A stretch of 8,225 nt of DNA, from NCBI GenBank assembly GCA_938073845.1, contig CALJEO010000041.1:1-8225 (forward strand), given 5' to 3'. Positions 1 to 5,172 of the stretch are shown one piece after another (the first letter of the stretch is position 1; every line of letters begins with the position of its first letter). The position numbers and the translations under genes were made by a program. Source of the DNA: an uncultured archaeon. GTDB lineage: Archaea; Korarchaeota; Korarchaeia; Korarchaeales; Korarchaeaceae. The notes beneath the pieces were generated by a model, which saw only the letters and a program-made list of their open reading frames with translations, did no database searches and was not told the DNA's origin.

Positions 1-1
1 G

Positions 2-349
2 GACAAGCTGAGGGCCTGTTCTCCGGAGCTAAAGGGCTTCGAGGGTAAGGAGTTCATCAAAGGGGTGTACATAGCTAAGAAAGCGCCCTACGGTTTCATA
101 ATAAGCATAGAAGGGTCCTTCATCATCGGAAGGGGAGCAAAGAAGCACGTGGCTGACTTGAGCTATGAGGAGTTAACTAGATGGATGATGGGGGAGAGCT
201 TGGAGAAGGATCTCCCTGAGAAGGGAGTTTACCTGGTGAGGTATGGTGATATCTTCGCGGGCTCCGGTTATTATGATGGGAGGGTCCTGAGGAACCTCGT
301 TCCCAAGGTCAGGACGCTCGAGCCCAGGGGTGTAGGCCCCGGGGAGTAA
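2..349 (+). CDS. PUA-like C-terminal domain of an RsmF/NOL1-NOP2-Sun-type RNA-binding or methyltransferase protein (5' truncated)
   Basis: The reading frame is open from the left edge (first full codon at 2) to TAA at 347-349, so 115 residues are visible. A GTG at 65 could be read as a start, but the frame is coding-like upstream, so the gene probably begins outside the window. The segment LSYEELTRWMMGESLE, then GVYLVRYGDIFAGSGYYDG, then LRNLVPKVR resembles the PUA-like tail of RsmF-type rRNA m5C methyltransferases, where 'LS.EEAL.yL.Ge' is followed by 'G.vLV.Y.g.plGwGk..g..lKN..PK'. In archaea this domain also occurs as a stand-alone RNA-binding protein. No catalytic methyltransferase motif is visible here, so I cannot say whether the complete gene is an enzyme or only the RNA-binding module. 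The assignment rests on motif memory and is moderate. It is probably transcribed independently of the next gene, which has its own TATA-like box overlapping this stop codon. Confidence 0.6.
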   Translation, partial: DKLRACSPELKGFEGKEFIKGVYIAKKAPYGFIISIEGSFIIGRGAKKHVADLSYEELTRWMMGESLEKDLPEKGVYLVRYGDIFAGSGYYDGRVLRNLVPKVRTLEPRGVGPGE

Positions 350-357
350 AGTTTATC
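348..357 (+). promoter_or_regulatory. TATA-like box for the IMP dehydrogenase gene (leaderless)
   Basis: AAAGTTTATC overlaps the stop codon of the preceding gene and is centred about 26 nt upstream of the ATG at 380. Archaeal transcription usually starts 24-27 nt downstream of the box centre, so the predicted start falls on or beside the ATG, giving a leaderless mRNA. No Shine-Dalgarno sequence precedes the ATG (the bases before it read CCCCTCCGTAT), which agrees with this. Confidence 0.5.
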
Positions 358-379
358 AGAGCGTGAGGCCCCTCCGTAT

Positions 380-1813
380 ATGCGGAGCCCAACTGGTATT
401 GAATTCGCCTTCACGTTCAACGACGTGATACTCCTTCCGGGGAAGGCAGAGATCGAGCCCTCCGACGTCGATCTAACGACGAGGATAGGAAATATCGTGC
501 TCAGTGTCCCTATACTATCGTCCCCTATGGACACGGTGACGGAGGAGGAGATGGCCATAGCTATGGCGAGGATGGGCGGGCTAGGTGTTTTGCACAGGAA
601 CTGTAGCATTGAGGAGCAGGTCAAGATGGCTAAAACCGTCAAAAGGGCTGAGTCCTTCATAATAAGGGACGTGATCACAGTCTCCCCGGACGATGGTGTT
701 GAGGAGGCCAGGAGATTGATGAGGGAGTATGGGATCTCAGGGCTTCCCGTGATCGTCGATGGTAAGCTGGTGGGGATAGTGACGAGGAGGGATGTCCACT
801 TCGCCGAGGGAGGCGGTCTCAGGGTCAGGGACATAATGACAAAGGATCCCATCACTGTGGGACCTGACATAACGCCTCAGGAGGCTAGGAAGATAATGGC
901 CAGGTATAAGGTAGAGAAGCTTCCCGTGGTCAACGATTCAGGGGAGCTAATAGGACTAGTCACTGCTAAGGACGTCTTTTACAGGGAATCCCATCCCTTC
1001 GCCGCTAGGGATGATGAGGGAAGGCTCAGGGTTGGGGCAGCCATCTCGCCATTCGATATCGATAGGGCGAAGACCCTAGCCCCTTATGTCGACGTGCTCG
1101 TAACTGATGTGGCGCACTTCCACAATGAGAACGTGTTAAGTGCTACCAAAAGGCTGATCTCTGAGCTAGATGTCCCGGTGATAGCTGGCAACATAGGTAC
1201 GTATGAGGCGGCTGAGGAGGTAATCAGCAGGCTCGATGTAATAGGGCTGAGGGTGGGTATAGGGAGCGGGAGCATATGCACCACGGGCGAAGTTACGGGA
1301 GTGGCTGCGCCCACGCTCTACGCTGTGGCTAAGGCTTACGAGGCCGTTAGGAAGCACTCGGCTGATGTCGCTGTGATAGCTGATGGCGGCATCAGGGGAC
1401 CCGCTGAAGCTGCTAAGGCCTTCTCGATGGGGGCTGATGCTGTGATGCTGGGCTACGTCCTAGCTGGGACCAAGGAGTCCCCCGGCTCAACCATGATGGT
1501 GGGGGGGAAGATGTACAAGATATACAGGGGGATGGGGAGCCCCTCAGCGAGATCGAGGAGGTTCGCCCTGGATAGGTACAGCAAGCCCTCGAAGGACATA
1601 GCGGAGGGGATAGAGGGCCTGGTCCCCTACAGGGGGGATGTGACCACCGTCGTGGATAGGTTCTTGGCGGGGCTGAAGGCCTCCTTCGGCTATGTGGGAG
1701 CAAGCAACATAGCTGAGATGAAGCTTAAGGCCAGGATTGCCCTGATTTCCCATGCTGGAATGAGCGAGATAGCTCCTCACGATGTCAAACCCTTGGAGAG
1801 GATATTCGAGTAA
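380..1813 (+). CDS. guaB: Inosine-5'-monophosphate dehydrogenase with two CBS domains
   Basis: Oxidises IMP to XMP with NAD+ in the cytoplasm, the first committed step of guanine nucleotide synthesis. The 477-residue length is normal for the family. The (beta/alpha)8 barrel is interrupted by a CBS pair at about residues 93-142 and 148-202, the usual adenine/guanine nucleotide-sensing module. The catalytic loop is GIGSGSICTTGEVTG with nucleophile Cys300. The phosphate-binding loop ADGGIRGPAEA is at 334-344, MLGYVLAGT follows at 356-364, then YRGMGS at 382-387. The flap holds the Arg-Tyr dyad in LDRYSKP (Arg399, Tyr400), and EGIEGLVPY is at 409-417. The dyad and Cys300 argue for IMPDH rather than GMP reductase. 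Departures from the bacterial consensus are DVAHFHN (usually DVAHGHS), CTTG (usually CTTR) and AAPT (usually GVPQ); Ser before GSIC also occurs in the human enzyme. The ATG at 380 is chosen because the N-terminus MRSPTGIEFAFTFNDVILLP has the expected family start and a TATA-like box lies 26 nt upstream. Confidence 0.95.
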   Translation: MRSPTGIEFAFTFNDVILLPGKAEIEPSDVDLTTRIGNIVLSVPILSSPMDTVTEEEMAIAMARMGGLGVLHRNCSIEEQVKMAKTVKRAESFIIRDVITVSPDDGVEEARRLMREYGISGLPVIVDGKLVGIVTRRDVHFAEGGGLRVRDIMTKDPITVGPDITPQEARKIMARYKVEKLPVVNDSGELIGLVTAKDVFYRESHPFAARDDEGRLRVGAAISPFDIDRAKTLAPYVDVLVTDVAHFHNENVLSATKRLISELDVPVIAGNIGTYEAAEEVISRLDVIGLRVGIGSGSICTTGEVTGVAAPTLYAVAKAYEAVRKHSADVAVIADGGIRGPAEAAKAFSMGADAVMLGYVLAGTKESPGSTMMVGGKMYKIYRGMGSPSARSRRFALDRYSKPSKDIAEGIEGLVPYRGDVTTVVDRFLAGLKASFGYVGASNIAEMKLKARIALISHAGMSEIAPHDVKPLERIFE

Positions 1814-1814
1814 T

Positions 1815-2873
1815 TCAGAACTTCCTCTCAACTAGGAACATCGCTAGCTCCCTTATTTTTTCCTTGTAAATGTTATTGGGAAGCAACTCCCTCACTTCCT
1901 CCCAGGAACCTGAGACTATCCTCCTAGCCAATTCCTTAGCATCCTCTATCGCTCCGTGTTTCTCCATTATCGATATGGCCTCTTTGATTAGCCCTGGATC
2001 ACTGGTGTGCATCGATAGGATCTCCTTGAGCCTCCTCCTGTCCTTCTCACCGGCCCTGGATAGTGCGTAGATCACCATGAGCGTGATCTTCCCCTCCCTG
2101 ATGTCCTCACCGAACTCCTTTCCCAAGCTCTCAGCACTTGTGACGTTCAGTATGTCGTCCTGGATCTGGAACGCAATCCCTATTGACTCAGCGAACTTCC
2201 CCAGCTTCCTCTCCTCCTCTTCGCCTAGGCCTGCAGCTATTGCTGCGAACCTAGCGGCCATCCTGGGAAGCACGCCCGTCTTGTTCGCGCACATCTCCAG
2301 GTAATGCTCCACCGTTATGGTCTCAGGGTCCCTCAGCCCCCTGTGCCACCCTATGTCAGTTGCCTGGCCCAGATGTATCCTTATCATGTCCTCCAGGTAG
2401 GCGTTCACGAGCCTCCTGTAAGTGGGGTCGCCCACCTCCATCTCCATGAGCAGCTTCAGCGGGAGGAAGTACATCGCCGAGGAGAGATTCACCGCTACAT
2501 CAAGACCATATTTCACGTGTATGGCCTTATCTCCCCTCCTTACCTCGGCTCCGTCCTCTATATCGTCAGCTATGAGCGAGCCATTGTGAAGGAGCTCAAC
2601 TATGACCGCTAAATTCTTGTACCTCTCGAGGTCGACCCCCAGGTTCCTAGCGATCGTGAGGAACAGCCAGGGCCTCCACCTTTTCCCCCCTCTGGCCAAT
2701 AGGTCCCACATGGGTTCGAATACCGTCATCCGCACCGTTTGCGTATCGTAGCCGGCTGACCTCCTCCCCATCAACCACTCCAAGTACCTCTCGTCAAAGT
2801 CCCTCGGGAATCGCTGCTCCATCAGGGCATCAAGCCATTCCCTGGTCTCCCTGAGCTCCCTCTCTATTTCCAT
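1815..2873 (-). CDS. Polyprenyl (probably geranylgeranyl) diphosphate synthase
   Basis: A trans-prenyltransferase that condenses isopentenyl diphosphate with an allylic diphosphate. In archaea the C20 product feeds ether-lipid synthesis at the membrane. The 352-residue protein has the family motifs in order: GGKRWRP (62-68), HNGSL (96-100), the first Asp-rich motif DDIED (103-107) followed by RRG (112-114), a conserved GQATDIGW (169-176), KTG (198-200), and the second Asp-rich motif QIQDDILN (237-243), where the last Asp is Asn. GKEFGEDIREGKIT (251-264) carries the conserved Lys/Asp of the helix-H region. DDIED and DDxxN resemble eukaryotic type III GGPP synthase. The residues 4 and 5 before the first motif are Ser99 and Gly98, both small, arguing against strict FPP (C15) termination, so a C20 or longer product is likely but not proven. 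The ATG at 2873 has a strong Shine-Dalgarno sequence and a TATA box. The gene is convergent with IMPDH (1 nt apart) and follows the molybdopterin enzyme in the same direction by 61 nt. Confidence 0.9.
   Translation of the reverse strand: MEIERELRETREWLDALMEQRFPRDFDERYLEWLMGRRSAGYDTQTVRMTVFEPMWDLLARGGKRWRPWLFLTIARNLGVDLERYKNLAVIVELLHNGSLIADDIEDGAEVRRGDKAIHVKYGLDVAVNLSSAMYFLPLKLLMEMEVGDPTYRRLVNAYLEDMIRIHLGQATDIGWHRGLRDPETITVEHYLEMCANKTGVLPRMAARFAAIAAGLGEEEERKLGKFAESIGIAFQIQDDILNVTSAESLGKEFGEDIREGKITLMVIYALSRAGEKDRRRLKEILSMHTSDPGLIKEAISIMEKHGAIEDAKELARRIVSGSWEEVRELLPNNIYKEKIRELAMFLVERKF
1853..1862 (+). terminator. U-rich terminator of the IMP dehydrogenase transcript
   Basis: TTATTTTTTC contains a run of six T on the + strand, starting about 43 nt after the IMPDH stop. 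Archaeal RNA polymerase terminates at short U-tracts without a hairpin. The tract lies inside the 3' end of the convergent prenyl synthase gene, so the two transcripts would overlap in antisense by about 45 nt. Confidence 0.4.
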
Positions 2874-2876
2874 GGT

Positions 2877-2884
2877 CCACCTCC
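2877..2884 (-). promoter_or_regulatory. Strong Shine-Dalgarno sequence of the prenyl synthase
   Basis: The minus strand reads GGAGGTGG, with six bases between the GGAGG core and the ATG. It is complementary to the conserved CCUCC end of archaeal 16S rRNA. It fixes the start at 2873 and contrasts with the apparently leaderless genes in this window. Confidence 0.7.
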
Positions 2885-2904
2885 CCTAGGGTTCCGATGG
2901 AAAC

Positions 2905-2910
2905 TATAAA
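2905..2910 (-). promoter_or_regulatory. TATA box of the prenyl synthase gene
   Basis: The minus strand reads GCATTTATAGTTT, with TTTATA at 2910-2905. Transcription would start near 2880-2885, giving a very short leader that only just includes the Shine-Dalgarno sequence. The gene therefore probably has its own promoter, although read-through from the molybdopterin gene upstream cannot be excluded because I see no T-run between them. Confidence 0.5.
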
Positions 2911-2934
2911 TGCTTAAGCGGAGGCTCTCGAGGC

Positions 2935-4839
2935 TCATTCCACCCTCACCAGCCTAACGAAAGTCGAGTTTATGCAGTTGCCCCCGCTTATCACCTGCTT
3001 CTCATCGGTTACCAGGTCGTTCACCACTCCATCAAGCATCAGAGCGCTCCTTCTAGCCCATATGATGCCCTTAGGGATTTCAGGATCTACCTTAACCGCT
3101 CCGGTCACCCTCTCCCCATTCCTAGACTCAAGAACCAACAGGCTACCCTCCCTCAGGCCTAACTCGGTGCAGTCCTCCTCGCTCATATGCAGGAAGTCCC
3201 TCGGATCCTCGAGGAGGTCCTGGGACGATGTGGCCCAGGGTGAAGCGCTCGTTATCAACCTGTAGGGGTACTCAGGATCGGCCTCCTCCCAAGCGATTTG
3301 GGGGAGTGGGGAATATCCCCTCCTCAAAGCTATCTCGCTGTAGAACTCTATCCTACGTGATGGCGTCTGGTAGACTTCCTTGCTTGGGTATATGAGCTCG
3401 ACGTAAGGCTTATCTAGAAGCTCCTCGAAGCTCCTCACCATCCTGCTCCCTGAGAGGGCTCTCCTCATGGCTTCCAGGGGCTCCTCATCGAGCTCGGGTA
3501 GCCTGATCCTCAGCCTCCTGGAGAGCTCCCTAGCAACCCACCAGTTCGGCTTACTCTCGCCCAGAGGCTCGAAAACCTTCCTGCTGTAGCTGATGTACTT
3601 ATGCCACCAGCTGGCCACGAAGTCATCGTGCTCGAACATGCTCGTCGCCGGGAGCACGACGTCCGAGAGCCTTGCTGTCTCCGACCACATCACCTCGTGA
3701 ACTACCTTGAACAAATCTCTTCTCCTCATCCCCTCCCTGAACAACCTGGCCCTGGGGAGCGTCTCGGCAGGGTTCGAGTTATAGATGTAGATGAACCTGA
3801 ACCTCCCCTCCGCTACGAGCCTCGGTACCTCTATCATGTTCACCTTCCTTCCAGAGCCAAGGTGCTGCGCGGCCAGGTACTCATCGAAATCCCTCCAGGA
3901 ATTGGAGTAGAAGAAACCCCTGTGGACCCCCACCAGGGCAGGAATCAGGGAGATCAATCTCACGGCCTCAGCCCCGTACTTGCTCTTCTGGGGACCCTTC
4001 CCTATGTATGTGACGCTGGGCTTCAGCTTCGAGTAACTCTCAGCCAGCTCCCTCATATCCTCCCTTCTGACGGAAGTCAGCCTCTCCACGAGCTCAGGAG
4101 GATACCTGGAGATGAGGGACTCGTACTCTCCGAACCCCTTGGTGAAATTCCTTATGAACTCGGAGTCAACGCCCAACTCCTTGATCAGGTACCAGGAGAT
4201 CCCGGCCGCCAAAAGACCATCCGTACCGGGCCTCGGCCTCAGGTGCCTCCCGAGTCTAGCTGTTCTCGTCACCCTTGGGTCAATCACCCAGACCTCCTTG
4301 CCCGCTGCTCTCAGGTCAACAGCTATCCTGTAGGCGTGGATGCTCGTGGCCGATAGATCGGCGCCCCAGATGACAAGCAGCTCCGCTCTCTCCATATCCT
4401 CAGGGAATGCCCCATAGCTTGAACCGTAGTGCAACTCGATAGCCTCCTCGCCGGCCTCATCGCAGAGCGTGTGGTGCAGTGAGGTCGCCCCTATGGCGTT
4501 GAAGAGCCTCTTAGGATAGAGTCTGCCCATCAATCCCGTGTTCCCAGAATAGTCGTACAATAAGACCTCCTCGGGCCCGTAGGAACTCAGGACGCGTTTC
4601 AGCTCGTCAGCTACCAAGTCCAGGGCCTCATCCCAGCTCACCCTCTCGAAACCATCCCCTACCCTGATGTGAGGGTAGAGGACCCTCTTATCGCTCCTAT
4701 AGTACCTCAGGAAGCCGTCCGCCTTCTGGCAGGCGAATCCCCTGGTCACGGGGTGATCCGGATCACCCCTCAAACGGCCATCCATGACGATGAGGGAGCA
4801 AGCATCAGGGCAGTCCCTCTGGCACACTATTCTGGGCAT
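2935..4839 (-). CDS. Molybdopterin (Mo/W-bisMGD) oxidoreductase, catalytic subunit, cytoplasmic
   Basis: A DMSO-reductase-superfamily catalytic subunit (COG0243 type) of 634 residues. The N-terminal [4Fe-4S] site is C6-x3-C10-x3-C14-x22-C37, in CQRDCPDAC and GFACQK. Other landmarks are VSWDEALD (67-74), LLVIWGADLSATS (154-166) and VWVIDPR (183-189). PGTDG (204-208) is the molybdopterin-guanine-dinucleotide contact. HEVMWSETARLSDVVLPATS (381-400) is typical of the family. The C-terminal dinucleotide-binding barrel runs from about 524 to the end. Cys126 in TLCDEAGEEA is in the position of the metal ligand, suggesting Cys coordination as in polysulfide/thiosulfate reductases; it is not followed by the His seen in formate dehydrogenases, which argues against that activity. 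There is no Tat or Sec signal, no transmembrane helix and no adjacent HybA-type or membrane subunit, so it is probably a soluble enzyme working with a ferredoxin. The divergent ferredoxin gene at 4945 is the obvious candidate partner. Substrate unknown. Mo versus W cannot be decided from sequence. Confidence 0.9.
   Translation of the reverse strand: MPRIVCQRDCPDACSLIVMDGRLRGDPDHPVTRGFACQKADGFLRYYRSDKRVLYPHIRVGDGFERVSWDEALDLVADELKRVLSSYGPEEVLLYDYSGNTGLMGRLYPKRLFNAIGATSLHHTLCDEAGEEAIELHYGSSYGAFPEDMERAELLVIWGADLSATSIHAYRIAVDLRAAGKEVWVIDPRVTRTARLGRHLRPRPGTDGLLAAGISWYLIKELGVDSEFIRNFTKGFGEYESLISRYPPELVERLTSVRREDMRELAESYSKLKPSVTYIGKGPQKSKYGAEAVRLISLIPALVGVHRGFFYSNSWRDFDEYLAAQHLGSGRKVNMIEVPRLVAEGRFRFIYIYNSNPAETLPRARLFREGMRRRDLFKVVHEVMWSETARLSDVVLPATSMFEHDDFVASWWHKYISYSRKVFEPLGESKPNWWVARELSRRLRIRLPELDEEPLEAMRRALSGSRMVRSFEELLDKPYVELIYPSKEVYQTPSRRIEFYSEIALRRGYSPLPQIAWEEADPEYPYRLITSASPWATSSQDLLEDPRDFLHMSEEDCTELGLREGSLLVLESRNGERVTGAVKVDPEIPKGIIWARRSALMLDGVVNDLVTDEKQVISGGNCINSTFVRLVRVE
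4750..4769. repeat. Perfect 20-bp palindrome inside the molybdopterin oxidoreductase gene
   Basis: GGGGTGATCCGGATCACCCC is a perfect inverted repeat (two 10-bp arms, no spacer). It lies 70-89 nt inside the gene and encodes the GDPDHP motif, which is conserved in this enzyme family, so coding constraint partly explains it. The codons GAT CCG GAT CAC were not forced, however. It could act as an mRNA hairpin or a protein-binding site near the promoter. Confidence 0.6.
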
Positions 4840-4859
4840 CCCTTCGCTCGACCCCGCTA

Positions 4860-4867
4860 CTTTAAAT
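4860..4867 (-). promoter_or_regulatory. TATA box of the molybdopterin oxidoreductase gene (leaderless)
   Basis: The minus strand reads GGGATTTAAAG, with ATTTAAAG at 4867-4860. The box centre is about 25 nt before the ATG at 4839, so transcription should start at the A of the start codon. No Shine-Dalgarno sequence is needed, and the preceding GCGAAGGG is too close to the ATG to serve as one. Confidence 0.6.
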
Positions 4868-4916
4868 CCCTACCGGAGGGCTGGATCCCTCAAAGGTACT
4901 GGGATAGAACCCCCTG

Positions 4917-4924
4917 CTTTTAAG
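4917..4924 (+). promoter_or_regulatory. TATA box of the ferredoxin gene (leaderless)
   Basis: CTTTTAAG is centred about 25 nt upstream of the ATG at 4945, so the transcript is predicted to start at the ATG. The interval TACTAATGTCACCTAGGTC contains no convincing Shine-Dalgarno sequence at the right distance. An upstream ATG at 4931 is in another frame and would lie before the predicted transcription start. Confidence 0.6.
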
Positions 4925-4944
4925 GTACTAATGTCACCTAGGTC

Positions 4945-5172
4945 ATGCCGATCAGGGTCAAGGTTGATAGGGATACCTGCATAGGCTGCGGCGTGGCTCC
5001 AACCCTCTGCCCGGAGGTGTTCTACCTGGAGGATGGGAAGAACAGGGTCAGGCCCGAGTTCTCAATAGAGACCGACGATAGCATCTCCCTAGGGGAGGTT
5101 AGGGAGGACCTGAGGGAGTGCGTTGAGAACGCTGCCAGCTCTTGCCCAGTTAATGCGATAATTTTAGAGTGA
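4945..5172 (+). CDS. Small monocluster-type ferredoxin lacking one canonical ligand cysteine
   Basis: A 75-residue soluble electron carrier with the monocluster ferredoxin fold: N-terminal strand MPIRVKVDRDTC, cluster loop CIGCGVAPTLCPEVF, then a C-terminal SSCPVNAIILE. Compared from memory with the Pyrococcus furiosus ferredoxin (ligands C11, D14, C17, C56; disulfide C21-C48), the equivalents here are C12, C15, A18, C67 and the pair C22/C59. The third ligand is therefore Ala18, while the often-variable second position is Cys15. The protein could hold a [3Fe-4S] cluster, or C22 could be recruited as fourth ligand. The insert between the loop and C59 (SIETDDSISLGEVREDLRE) is slightly longer than in P. 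furiosus. Divergent from the molybdopterin oxidoreductase with a 105-nt shared promoter region, so it is a likely redox partner. Its last 9 nt overlap the convergent helicase gene. Confidence 0.9.
   Translation: MPIRVKVDRDTCIGCGVAPTLCPEVFYLEDGKNRVRPEFSIETDDSISLGEVREDLRECVENAASSCPVNAIILE

Noticed and set aside
337..344. CCCCGGGG palindrome just upstream of the IMPDH promoter
   Set aside because: Eight bases within the coding end of the upstream gene (GPGE codons); expected by chance in a G/C-rich stretch.
433..446. Inverted repeat CCTTCC-GG-GGAAGG within the start of IMPDH
   Set aside because: Short, inside coding sequence for the conserved LLPGKAE motif, and easily explained by codon content.
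271..870. Long minus-strand open frame (199 codons) opposite the start of IMPDH
   Set aside because: It is antisense to a clear IMPDH gene, its product is Ser/Thr/Leu/Pro-rich in the manner of a shadow frame, and it has no recognisable motif.
2921..2936. Direct repeat GAGGCTC-TC-GAGGCTC upstream of the prenyl synthase TATA box
   Set aside because: Only 7 bp twice and half of it overlaps the molybdopterin gene stop. Could be an activator site, but nothing supports it beyond position.
3601..4356. Plus-strand open frame (251 codons) opposite the molybdopterin oxidoreductase
   Set aside because: Pro/His/Arg-rich shadow of a strongly supported gene, with no promoter or conserved motif.
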